64,000 nucleotides of DNA, taken from positions 5,980 through 69,979 of the forward strand of contig JBGSNA010000233.1 in NCBI GenBank assembly GCA_041739875.1. The letters are read 5' to 3'. Within the stretch, counting starts at the first letter, position 1, and every line of letters starts with the position of its first letter. A program made the translations under genes and the position numbers. The DNA comes from JBBSJZ01 sp041739875. Its GTDB lineage: Bacteria; Planctomycetota; Planctomycetia; Pirellulales; Pirellulaceae. Positions 46,001 to 52,150 of this stretch are shown in pieces. A model generated the notes under the pieces. It did not search any database, was not told the origin of the DNA, and was given only the letters and a program-made list of their open reading frames with translations.

Positions 46001-47484
46001 ACAATTCCATGGCTACCGTTTCCGATCCCTGCCAACGAGACAGGGCTCACCGAACTGCCAATGCTAGCGTTGTCAAAGATTAAGACGCCCTCGCCACTCG
46101 CACCTGCACCCGTTCCAGTAATGAAGATGAGATTTGGGCTGTTGTCCGTTGCGACTGTTGATCCGTCACCAATTGTCACGCCTTCGCCTTGTCCAGTGAG
46201 CAATGGACCAGATGCATCCCCGATGATTCGAATCGCCGCGTCGGCTGACTCAAGAAGGCTCGTGCCCGTTAGCAATACCGCTTGCGTCGACTCGTTTGAC
46301 GAATCGGACTGGCCATCGATCGAAATGTCACCAACAACACCGCTCAGTGGTGTTCCACTTGATTCAATTTGACCGCCGACGAGTAAAACACCGTTATTCC
46401 CAGCTCCAGTTCCCGTTGTCGTCGTACGGCCGATCAAAGAGACGGCTGCATTACCGACGTTGATCGTGCCCCCATCGAGATACACACCTGTGCTCGCTTC
46501 GCCGGTGCTGCTGTTGCTGGTTCCGTTGATCGTGATAGCTCCCACGACTCCGGACGTTGCGGTACTAGAGATCTCTGCGCCAGAACCGATAAACACACCA
46601 TCATTGTCGCGAGTTGATCCGTTTGCCGTGCCGGTAATTTCGACGGCACCACGGTCTGTCGTTACGAATGACGCCGGCTCAAGGCGAACTCCGTCGCTGT
46701 CTAATCCAGTCGTAACGCCAGCTGTGCCTTGAACGGAAATAGCACCGTCCAAAGTAGAGATCGAGCCTACAAGCAGGACGCCCGTTGCATTGTCATCGGT
46801 TGTTCCGCCGCCTTGGCCACGGATGGAAACGGATCCTGTGTCGGTGGCTTGAAGGGTCGCGTCGATAATTACGCCTTGCGGCGCGCCAGCGCGGCCGACC
46901 GCTGGTGTTAGCAGCGGATCCAGGCCACCACCGATAACGATGTTGCCAGCTCCAGCGTCGATACTATTGGACACCCCGATGATCGCAACTCGACCATCAC
47001 CATTCGCATCACGATCGGCGTTGAAAATCAATGTGGTTCCAACACCAAGACCCAACGAGCTCACCGATGCTTCGACATTAATGTCACGATCCGCTTGCAG
47101 CGTAAGCGAATGGATACCCGGAACGTTATTAAAGAGAAAATCGGAGAACGTAATGTCGCCTGGATCCGAGAAACCTGCGTTCTGTGTGTTGACGACGATG
47201 TCGAAGTTCTGGGCAAAGTCTGCCGTAAAATTGGTGATGCCGATCTCTGCAGGTGATGATAACGGCGTATACGTAGCGACGTTTCCTGAGACGACTCGCG
47301 AATAAGAGACTGTGTCGTCCACGAACCCAATGATCACGTCGGCAGCCAATAGCATCCGCGGTTCAAATTGCTCGAGCGAGAGTAGCCGACCGAGTGAGAA
47401 GCGACCTCGTCGCGCGACGCAGTCACGCTTGCGTTGACGTCGAATGCGAGAAGAGGACAATGAGTTTGCTTTGAAGGCCATCAT
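34072..47484 (-). CDS. Giant secreted surface protein (beta-helix, Calx-beta, dockerin)
   Basis: About 4470 residues from the ATG at 47484; the frame is open to an ATG at 47565 (4497 residues). Counting from 47565, the N-terminal block has a basic stretch followed by LEQFEPRMLLAAD (about 64-76), a planctomycete export-type signal. Long right-handed beta-helix regions follow. Five supermodules of about 155-175 residues (about 1720-2550) each open with GGxWN- or GGIWQ-like and GGGxFNNGGTL motifs. Further along are two choice-of-anchor-Q motifs (about 2660 and 3110), a CSLREA-like motif (about 2720) and two Calx-beta modules (about 3150-3365). DUF11-like modules, an SdrD-B-like module (about 3905-3980), FG-GAP/VCBS repeats (about 3990-4335) and two dockerin-like calcium loops (about 4370, 4425) complete it. 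It is probably an adhesin or matrix protein. Confidence 0.88.
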   Translation of the reverse strand: MMAFKANSLSSSRIRRQRKRDCVARRGRFSLGRLLSLEQFEPRMLLAADVIIGFVDDTVSYSRVVSGNVATYTPLSSPAEIGITNFTADFAQNFDIVVNTQNAGFSDPGDITFSDFLFNNVPGIHSLTLQADRDINVEASVSSLGLGVGTTLIFNADRDANGDGRVAIIGVSNSIDAGAGNIVIGGGLDPLLTPAVGRAGAPQGVIIDATLQATDTGSVSIRGQGGGTTDDNATGVLLVGSISTLDGAISVQGTAGVTTGLDSDGVRLEPASFVTTDRGAVEITGTANGSTRDNDGVFIGSGAEISSTATSGVVGAITINGTSNSSTGEASTGVYLDGGTINVGNAAVSLIGRTTTTGTGAGNNGVLLVGGQIESSGTPLSGVVGDISIDGQSDSSNESTQAVLLTGTSLLESADAAIRIIGDASGPLLTGQGEGVTIGDGSTVATDNSPNLIFITGTGAGASGEGVLIFDNASIGSSVSPVSLAGIGNGSHGIVVDANVQAGNLQMGGVARATTGGAGVIVASNGNVSSTTFIIIGGQSFAATSFGIDLFEGSVSAINSISFTSSVGPLRLVRAQVTAGLGIDFETIDRAGGDDTIDVFESTINANTSDISFTAGDSVVIDSTSSITGNNLTINVDRFNDADPGLGGFVDAQGTYTLSGNASVFGGADADFFRPVSGIVSSIDGGGQPIGTTDLVEVSGGAESVTVLPNSVITSNETVILNNIELVAIITTSSIDITGSPAADLFTLSRSGVNTRVNRSGAPAVVFNSTDVNSLNIDGDLGNDTFELDVTGGLPTGLINFEGNLPTASPGDQILITGTPPTPIDTLRFASVGRFEVFAGGLSTNINYSGVEAITSSIDVQNTFFDLINDNVIDVTQTAGDLTAAFSAGTATTFRQPTAELGFLAFNNFPPAQTTINFAAIDVAIPTLAILLGFNLPNSTVNINGLLRNSNGGLAISQANVNINAAIDITGSLSIDDGTGTGLTTVNAASIATGGLQTYFSPIQIDSDATITSPAGFNFQSTIDGANRLTVDGGASFRGAVGATTPLASLTVVGNAAIERSITSTGNQAYNGPVTIELPNAVITSQLGSLAFNSSLDSGGGGFFDFTTNSSLTSTFTGPVGVSRPITSLTTVAGGPFVVPATLAVSSYSVTVTDTAGATDNISIVAGTTINAPGGVTLTAGDDVNIAAGASITTSLLNINADTDPSDPDTIGANVSVLGTINATAGSSVTSIATGDNADTLAVRPQSTTSFDLRAGGPSLAPGDTLTIDGGGGGDVTFDVASGAINVPGALPILAVGFENLSLTNIGTLSVDGSDTFDLITVAGGAVLGTDLLSVNGNSPISLVGVTNLVINGLGGDDFFGYDVRTRAISAAVTFNGGLQDNTTGGDILRVDGSFTTQVLNYSAPGAEGNNGDLVLDGALVTYTGLEPIVAGNSVDTVLNFNTGASNNATLRNNPSAGLIEIVDNGATFEDTQFPNPSRGLAINLGSQGDTLSVVALDPAFRAGLAIRGGIGADTVTIDGLTISNTTGGTGALQIEDIEALDIANSIFNNNNATAIQLDNPGGVATIATTTIIGNTSPSSGGGIFLNQGDLQISNSTISSNVATVAGGGISIGGLGGAVEISDTIIEGNSADDVGGGIARIGSTASTILTNVMLEGNVATANAGRGHGGGLYFDGLTNTQVLGGRIFNNIANAEGGGIWQDFGVLTISGMARIDGNFANGDLDPAGAPDTLQGGGGIFNNGGTLLIDDVGGAVEVSGNFATGFSFGSGGGILSIGGSVTITGALINQNLTVRAGGGLEIVEGNVTLINSTIDANRVATQSPITANPGNGGGLHITGGASVTIDGGSVTNNVAEEEGGGLWNSATGTLRIIGLTSPVLITGNIARGDAAPGVDGSAVQGGGGVFNNGGTLVLDGDRVSKNIDVSGNAATGATNGSGGGILSIGGNVAINGAAVSGNEAVRAGGGIEVVAGALTILQTNITGNDVSSANLLNLGLLDGSLGNGGGLHITGAATVVFDGGTVSGNVAALEGGGFWNSATGILRIEDSQDNTVISDNIAQGNVDPAGAPATLQGGGGVFNNGGTLEFNDLSVNRTITVSANAASGANFGSGGGILSIAGNVTLTAVEINGNEAVRAGGGVEIVNGTFTMVGGQITGNDVSEADLLNLGLLASPGNGGGLHVTGNANVAVTGVSITSNVAGREGGGLWNSTGTMIIQGGTLIEDNIASGDAADDGGGGVFNNGGTLMIIGTTTTIANNVANGTLGSGGGIFNSTGGTVSITDAIISDNKANRAGGGIEDASGAGFGVSILRAQLIDNLAGVLPAIAAPGNGGGLHVTGDGNVTMDSAIIQGNIAAAEGGGLWNDLGTMTILGTTIINANFARGVAADDGGGGIFNNGGSLVVSGPSVSITNNQASGASGSGGGIFNRNSGSITISDALITSNSASLNGGGLFADGSGTIIIDRTTFSANSTLTGTGGGIGLINTNAPGSATLRSTTIHNNTAATSGGGIALRNFNFTMENVTISTNTAGTVGGGIDYGNVATSGQRLISFSTITSNIAASGGSNLNATGSRIDAIGTLFNDGTIDAAGVLSSLGNNLDSGNTSGFNQPTDFVNTNPLLGPLQDNGGPVFTHALEFGSPAIDAGGTSGPATDARGITRPNDGDGDGIARFDIGAAEGEQGTTFVVDNLSDIDDGDVTPGNLSLREAVRLSNTAPGADTITFGGLFTDATPDTISLAGSQLRLTDNVTIIGSGAALLTIDANNASRIFEIDTATTVTLSRMTFTGGRVTEDNGGAVRSSGNLTIIDSVITGNTAISVASSGYGGGIDSSGQLTIIRSTLSSNSATNDGGAISASNDLIITDSSISGNTASSFGAGLAFFPSSASNTATILRSTIANNTAGDSGGGIFNAGAAGTLSVVESTISGNTSGGIAGGIFSYSNGNLNLVNSTVSGNVGGGGSGLTIGYSSSDTATITNSTIVGNSGGDYGVYIGDAARVVITNSIIAGNTVDASATTSDLNNTVDSGSLDLANSFANLIGNPNTAGGLIHGTNGNILGNGSGAVLPLASILNPSLVNNGGPTLTHALIFGSPAIDAANAGLAPATDQRGIARPVDGNNDGSTVADIGSFEFGFVAVLSVVDITVNEAIGTATVTVTLDRAVTGGFTVDFVTSNGTALQPGDYTTATGMLTFTGTAGELRTFTIPIIDDAIVEGFETILISLSNSSNVAVDGSDTAIVTTTDNDVAALSVADVTVNEGAGTATVTVSVNNAVQGGFTVNFATANGTASQPGDYTTATGTLTFTGTVGESRTFTVSIVDDTVVENTETVLIVLSNPSVANVNASDTATINIVDNDVSAAADLSVNISGAPSTVFVNEAVTYTVVVSNAGPDSASNAFSTTTLPSGVTITNVSATGATASTNGNVVTANIGSLSSGASITIVITAIAGSTTGSLVVTTTATSSNDPVATNNSDTATTVVNPPLPTDLSLSAASSPPIFSGASGFLDFEINNLSAVDATNVVAFFTLDPNVTFESGIVFPGTVTSLPGSNQVRVEIPRIDANQSVFVSINVFARNNLPGGMTLTTSGTVSAEQTDSDSVNNTISASTTVVSARTLSTGAQDGGVVLTVDLFGSMGSGSIGGISLFNPPGALDAAETIFEAGLLIGRNLGGTREVLTNGSFLSGGEIDPTLVTTIADLDGTDSRVTSSFMIGSLRFDLVQELLPVFDASGVATGSTLTQTYTVTNTATTATSFDLVRFVHADLLFDGNLEDGGGVLRTANGGIVLFETESSTLPGSDTTFVGISTDGGTIETNNQFQIASFDDLGNQVVAGTPLTGIVTGDLDGNGLIDPGQEYDVSLALRNLFQLAAGASTTYSTKTFFGSGTLESVSNPPSSIRGHVFCDANGSGIEETGEAESDVTVFIDLNGNRVLDSNELSTLTTASGDFFFNNVPSGAVTVAVVVPDGCNTIPRNVGVARTSLDAGKLARSIATVDLDGDSDMDLVVASDLSNNVTIFENNGGVFSIRETVTLSDRPQAISAWSPSSGSSESVIAVAGFGTPSNKGTVFKLSGGNTESFKSGDGPIALVVDDFNGDSIADIVSVASRSSDLSLTLGRASTSSSASTIGTSRILTGVRNIRAIITGDFNGDGNTDIAAAGLGFTTDANSELKVLLGRGDGTFGAAIARFGDREIVDLIASDLDGDGNDELLTLSATGQLKTYRLSALTLSQIAQTTVSVGASSFAVGDFNGDGTTDVAVANLGDEIIELLVGNRTGQFFVKSTVTNVTAPSDIVVADFDGDGKAEIAVANFYKQLPEVVTDQTPRNKLPSTLTILKLNIAEQAVMVNSESTSTVNVTFPSANPATLLDVNRDSFVSAVDALEIISAMRQNDLARLGNAEAEQSTAHKTGKVTFRAPQRVAADVNGDGRTSALDALMVINYLNQQQLDQLLAASGAASPEQTFAYDSLKVNQEDEDQKRVAAIDALFAGGLF
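39900..42400 (-). repeat. Five 460-520 bp supermodules inside the giant gene
   Basis: Repeat starts, marked by the codons for GGIWQ or GG(L/F)WN, lie near 42395, 41905, 41395, 40880 and 40415. Each module carries QGGGG(I/V)FNNGGTL or DGGGG(I/V)FNNGG, a GSGGGI(L/F) block, a RAGGG block and a GNGGGLH(I/V)TG block; the last module is partial. Sequence has diverged between copies, so the array is old or under selection for variation. Confidence 0.75.
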
Positions 47485-48162
47485 GAAACCAAAAAAATCA
47501 AAAAGTGAATAAACCTGTTCTCGGAACAACCCCACTGCGAGCAGCCAGCCGATGCGCGCCCCCATCTAGCCTGAGTTGATTACCGAATTCAATTCACCGG
47601 TACGCTCTGGCGGGTCAACTCGCTCTGGCGTGAAACAACGACCGATGCAGGTGCTATGGCTAAATCGGGGGCTTTGTAGCCGCCTCAATAAGGATAGACG
47701 CTTTTAGACGCATTCGATTGCTTCATCTCAACTAGTTAGGCGAAGTTTTTCGCCTTTGACGATTAGGCGATTCCTCTAAGACGCTCCTCGAATCGTCACA
47801 CGAAGGTCTGCGACCGGAGTGTTGCCGTTCTTACTTCGGCGGAGTTCCAGGTTATTTCGCCCCGAAGCGCGTGCAGCGGAGCGTTTAAACTGGCGTTGGA
47901 CGGAGCTTGAAAATCGATGCTGGTCGATTTGATTGCTTGGCCGGATGGGCCAAATCAATCTGGATAAGAGACGTAGAAGCGATCGAATGCGATGATCGGC
48001 TCGAAAATACGACGTTGCCGACATGATTTTACGTCAAAGCATCCTGACTTTCTCGATCCGCAAATTGCTGTTTAGCTGTGATTGTGCCAGAATCGATGCC
48101 CTAGCAATCAATCCTCGTGGTTTTCTTTGAACACGAGTAATTATCTGGACTGAGGACTCGTA
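47485..48162. other. Divergent intergenic region with a small hairpin
   Basis: The region lies between the giant surface-protein gene and the cyclase gene. GGCGAA at 47739-47744 pairs with TTCGCC at 47749-47754 around a GTTT loop. The rest is AT-richer than the coding flanks and has no recognised RNA gene. The first 81 bases could be N-terminal coding sequence of the giant gene if its start is at 47565. Confidence 0.4.
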
Positions 48163-50022
48163 GTGCAAAAGGTCGAACTGAGCGTCTGGGAGGGCAAGAC
48201 CGAGATTTGGACGGGGATCGCGAGAACGCCGCTGGAGATCGGTCGCCAACAAGAGGGTGACGCTGGACCCTTGGAATTACAGGACTTGCTGTCGTGCCAG
48301 CGATTGGTCATTGCCCCGGTTTCGGCGCGTGCGATCCCTCGCCAGGCTTTGCGGGTAGAGTTGACGATTGCAAACACGATTCAGATCTCCAACATCCATC
48401 CGCGATTGTCGTTCTATATCGGTACCGACGCTCGGCCTTTGCTTCCTGGCGAAGTTTTCCAAGCGACCGACGAAGTTGTCGTTTCGCTTCCGGAGAACCG
48501 AACGGTGCGCATCTCCGTGTGTGCTCCGGACAGCGTCGAAGGCCCGATCAGCCAAATGCAAGACGAGCCGTTTCGAACGATCCAGGGATCGATCGAGTCG
48601 ACGATGGAGTTCGCTGCTCCTGTGCGATTGAATCAGATCATGGCTGGGACGAAGTCAGAGGATAACGGGCGCGTCGCCGTTGACCTTGTGCGATCCGCTT
48701 TGAGCGTGGTCCGCCAAGCCGCTGGGTCGAACGAGTTTTTTGATGCAGCCGTCAAGAGTATCGCTCAAATGATCGACCTCGATCGAGCACTTGCTCTCGT
48801 TCGAGAAGGTAACGAATGGGTCATCAAAGCGAAGCACTGCAGTGATCCAGAAACGTCCGCTGACAAGGGCAAGAAGGTCTCGTCATTCAGTGAGGGATTG
48901 CTGGGTCGAGTTCTCCGAACTGGCAAGACCGTCGTTTACGACCCAAAAAATTTCTTGCACACAACCGACTCCTCCATGATGGCGCTGGATCGCGCGGTTG
49001 CCGCACCGGTGCTCGACGAAAACAATCGCGTCATCGGCGCACTTTACGGCGACCGGCGGTTCGGCTCGTCGGACAATGACGAGCCCATCGGTGATCTTGA
49101 AGCAGCACTCATCGAAGTGATGGCGGGTGCGGTATCCTCGGGGCTAGCTCGCCAACGCCAGGAAAAAATTCGCTCGTCGCTGAACCAGTTCTTCTCGCCA
49201 GAAGTCGCCAAGCGACTCGAGGAAGATAACGATCTGCTTTCGGGTCGTGACGCGGAAGTCACGGTGCTGTTTTGCGATATCCGTGGCTTCAGTGCCATCA
49301 GTGAACGGGTTGGGCCCAAACGCACCATTGAGTGGATCAATGACGTGCTGACGGAGTTGAGCCAATGCGTGATGGATACTGACGGCGTGCTCGTCGATTA
49401 CGTCGGCGATGAGTTAATGGCCATGTGGGGAGCACCGGGTGAACAGCCTGACCATGCAATCCGAGCTTGCCGTGCCGCTTGCAAGATGTTCGAGAAAACG
49501 GAGAGCCTGCGCGAACGCTGGAAAGACATCACGCCCGACAAGTTTGGGTTTGGCATTGGCATCAACACAGGGATGGCCCGCGTTGGGAACACCGGATCGA
49601 AAGTGAAATTCAAGTATGGCCCGCTCGGTAACACAGTGAACTTGGCAAGCCGCGTCCAAGGAATCACAAAAAAACTGGGGGTCGCTGGCTTGATTACGGA
49701 TTCAACCGCGCGTGCGGTCGGTCGTGCGTTTGATCATCGCCGGCTTGCTGTTGTGCGTGTGGTCGGAATCCAAGAACCCGTCGCCTTGCATGAACTCAAA
49801 GCTCAAGCGGACGAAGATTGGCGACAAATGAGTATGCGATATGAATCCGCACTGAACTCGTTCGATGCATCGGATTTAAAGGGTGCAGCTCGCCAACTTG
49901 CTTCATTGGTCTACGACCATCCGGATGACAACCCGAGTGTCGTGCTGCTCGGTCGAGTCGTTGATGCGCTCACACGAAAAGACCAAACCGTCGATCCGAT
50001 TTGGTTGATGGATAGTAAGTAG
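48163..50022 (+). CDS. FHA-like/GAF/class III nucleotide cyclase
   Basis: This 619-residue protein would make a cyclic nucleotide signal. The N-terminal part (about 20-115) looks like an FHA domain. A GAF domain spans about 175-330. A class III cyclase catalytic domain covers about 360-540, with the two metal-binding aspartates in LFCDIRGFS (D372) and YVGDELMAMWG (D416). The transition-state residues are in VNLASR. The position usually occupied by the adenine-contacting Asp in the G(D)xVN motif is N490 here, so ATP versus GTP preference is uncertain. The start is GTG. A product cyclic nucleotide could feed the cNMP-binding ferredoxin at 26 kb; this is speculation. Confidence 0.88.
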   Translation: MQKVELSVWEGKTEIWTGIARTPLEIGRQQEGDAGPLELQDLLSCQRLVIAPVSARAIPRQALRVELTIANTIQISNIHPRLSFYIGTDARPLLPGEVFQATDEVVVSLPENRTVRISVCAPDSVEGPISQMQDEPFRTIQGSIESTMEFAAPVRLNQIMAGTKSEDNGRVAVDLVRSALSVVRQAAGSNEFFDAAVKSIAQMIDLDRALALVREGNEWVIKAKHCSDPETSADKGKKVSSFSEGLLGRVLRTGKTVVYDPKNFLHTTDSSMMALDRAVAAPVLDENNRVIGALYGDRRFGSSDNDEPIGDLEAALIEVMAGAVSSGLARQRQEKIRSSLNQFFSPEVAKRLEEDNDLLSGRDAEVTVLFCDIRGFSAISERVGPKRTIEWINDVLTELSQCVMDTDGVLVDYVGDELMAMWGAPGEQPDHAIRACRAACKMFEKTESLRERWKDITPDKFGFGIGINTGMARVGNTGSKVKFKYGPLGNTVNLASRVQGITKKLGVAGLITDSTARAVGRAFDHRRLAVVRVVGIQEPVALHELKAQADEDWRQMSMRYESALNSFDASDLKGAARQLASLVYDHPDDNPSVVLLGRVVDALTRKDQTVDPIWLMDSK

Positions 50023-50084
50023 TTTGATTGCGACTAGCTGCACCCAGCGTGTCTCAGCGCGAGAAACAGACTTCCGCGGGTCGT

Positions 50085-51860
50085 TTATCGCAAGTAATTG
50101 ACTTGAACAATCGCTTCATAGTCGAATTGCTTGTCGAGTCCATCGGAGAGAGGAATCGCCATGGCCGGTGTAACCACAAGTCGTTCCCCGAGCTGGAGAT
50201 GCAAACCGACCGTCGTGTTGACGACGTTAAAGTTTCGCTGGAGGTTGGTATAGCGAAGTCCACCACGGTCAACGACGTCGGAAGCTTGCAACGTTCCCGT
50301 GTAGTGGAGCTCGCCGCTCGCGGAAGCCCTCTTCAAAAAACGGGCGCTGCGATTTTGATAGATTCTCCGGCTCATTGCAGCGTCAATGTGCATGAGCGTT
50401 GAGTCGTTAAACGTTCCAAGATTCTCAAGAGGTCCACTGAGCAAGTTGCCGAGTACGGGATCGCCATTCGCCGCAATGTCTAGCTGCATGTAAGTTTGAA
50501 TCGCTGTTTTTTGGTCCAAGCGATACATTGCGGCAAGAAACGGCAGAAGGTGGATCGTCTCGTTCTCGATTCGAAGAATTTCTCGGTTCCCGATTGCGAG
50601 ACTTGTATCGTCAGCCGTGGGTACCGTGAAGCCGAGGCCGCTACTAACAAGCAAGTCTTCGGTACGTAACAAGACCCCCTTGGCAATCACGGATAAGTTG
50701 CCGAGTTCAAAGTTGCGACTCTCGGCGCGATCGGTTTGTTGGAAGCTCCCGTAGGTGCCTGCCATCGGAAGACGCACTTCAACGGAAACGAGGTCGTCGA
50801 CGAGAATGCGTTCGACACCCATCACATAGCGGCTGATGTCACCGAGCCCACCGTACGCGTCATTGAAGAAGCTGTAGTTCAAGAAGAAACGGTCGCGAAC
50901 TTCGGGACTAAAGTTTTCCGAGATCTTGATCCGCCGCGCCGAAACGCCAGGACCAGGCACGGGTATAAAGCTTCTTTCGCCAGGGTTGGAGTTTTGGTTG
51001 ATTGAACTTGTGTAGCTATACTTGATGTACCATTGCTGGCCATCAACGTAAGCGCCCGATTGCGGATCTGTTGAAGTCGTGTTGTTTGTATAGACCGCTT
51101 GGCCACCATCAAAGGTGAATCCTGGTCCCGGCGACGTCAATGCATCGTTGGGAGGAATGGGCTCGAAGATGTCAAAGGTGTCCGCAAAGCCGTCATTGCT
51201 TCCGTCGAGATCTTGACCAGAGCCCGAAATGGTGAAAATATCATTGGGAACGATATCGCCACCAAACTCGAAGGCGAGGTCTCCCATGAAGGATCCGGGG
51301 ATCGGCGAAGGTGACAAATCATTCCCAGCCGCATAGCCGTCGAAGACAACAGTTTGCGAGCCGCTGAAGATTGAAAAACCGCCGCCGAAAAGGTCACCAA
51401 TCATGTTCGGCGCTGCGGAAAATGATCCGGCTGTGGCTCCAAGCGACGTGGGTAACGCAGCATTTCCAAAGTTTTGGAAGTCTGTCGACGAAGGCGGAGC
51501 AAGCTGGTTGATCGGTAGGTTCGGTGTGACTGGCAAACCAGCACCAGGCGCTTGTCCAAGCGGCACTTCGCCAAGTGGCGATGGCACTGGCGGGGAGGTT
51601 GGCAGTTGCGGTGCGGGTGCTTGAGTGAGCGGCGCGGGTGCTTGAGCAAACTGGACTTGATCGACGGTTGCGACAGACTCGTCTTCGCTCGTGTTGGCTT
51701 GAACGACTCCCATCGGACGATTGGGTTGTGTGGCCACACCCGAGGACTGTCCGAAAACAGTGATCGAAAGATCAACGATCTCCGCCGAAGCCGAGTTCAT
51801 GCAGATGAGACTCAAAAGCGCAGCCAGCTTCGTTGCACGCGAGGATTTAGTCTTTTTCAT
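50085..51860 (-). CDS. Secreted outer-membrane-type beta-barrel protein
   Basis: This 591-residue protein has a signal peptide (1-26, cutting after NSASA). A Pro/Ala/Gln-rich disordered stretch follows (about 70-120, with repeated QAPAP). The C-terminal 300 residues have alternating polar and hydrophobic strands (RFFLNYSFFND, SVEVRLPMAGTYGSF, SGLGFTVPTADD) ending in VQVNYLR. An aromatic-terminated strand region and tandem strands suggest an outer-membrane barrel. It is a widespread kind of planctomycete protein of unknown role. It converges on the cyclase gene. Confidence 0.7.
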   Translation of the reverse strand: MKKTKSSRATKLAALLSLICMNSASAEIVDLSITVFGQSSGVATQPNRPMGVVQANTSEDESVATVDQVQFAQAPAPLTQAPAPQLPTSPPVPSPLGEVPLGQAPGAGLPVTPNLPINQLAPPSSTDFQNFGNAALPTSLGATAGSFSAAPNMIGDLFGGGFSIFSGSQTVVFDGYAAGNDLSPSPIPGSFMGDLAFEFGGDIVPNDIFTISGSGQDLDGSNDGFADTFDIFEPIPPNDALTSPGPGFTFDGGQAVYTNNTTSTDPQSGAYVDGQQWYIKYSYTSSINQNSNPGERSFIPVPGPGVSARRIKISENFSPEVRDRFFLNYSFFNDAYGGLGDISRYVMGVERILVDDLVSVEVRLPMAGTYGSFQQTDRAESRNFELGNLSVIAKGVLLRTEDLLVSSGLGFTVPTADDTSLAIGNREILRIENETIHLLPFLAAMYRLDQKTAIQTYMQLDIAANGDPVLGNLLSGPLENLGTFNDSTLMHIDAAMSRRIYQNRSARFLKRASASGELHYTGTLQASDVVDRGGLRYTNLQRNFNVVNTTVGLHLQLGERLVVTPAMAIPLSDGLDKQFDYEAIVQVNYLR

Positions 51861-52150
51861 GGATCTGCCTCAGTCGATTTAATTCTTGACGATGCTTCAA
51901 CCCGGAACGAACAGTAGTTCTTGCGGAATCAAGCCCACCCCTAGCATCGGCGTATCCGCTACAACGCCAATAAACTTAACCGTGCAATCGGCACCTGCAC
52001 CGCAAATTGCCCACATTTCCACCAGCGTGATGTGTTTAGCGGCACGCCAGTACGCGGCTGGGCAACGAGCAACGCCAGTTTCACGAACGCATTTGCGACT
52101 CTAGAGAATTGGCTAAGGAGACTTGCTAGTGACGAGCAAACTTGCGACGG
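51861..52150. other. Intergenic region, no recognised feature
   Basis: The 290 bases between the barrel-protein start and the DUF3754 gene end hold presumably the barrel-gene promoter. No hairpin, repeat or RNA gene stands out. Confidence 0.4.

Noticed and set aside
47739..47754. Hairpin as an intrinsic terminator
   Set aside because: It lies between two divergent genes with no gene ending into it, so its role is unclear. It is recorded only as part of the intergenic region.
51886..52104. Small plus-strand ORF between the barrel gene and DUF3754
   Set aside because: No recognised features, no clear start context, and low-complexity composition.
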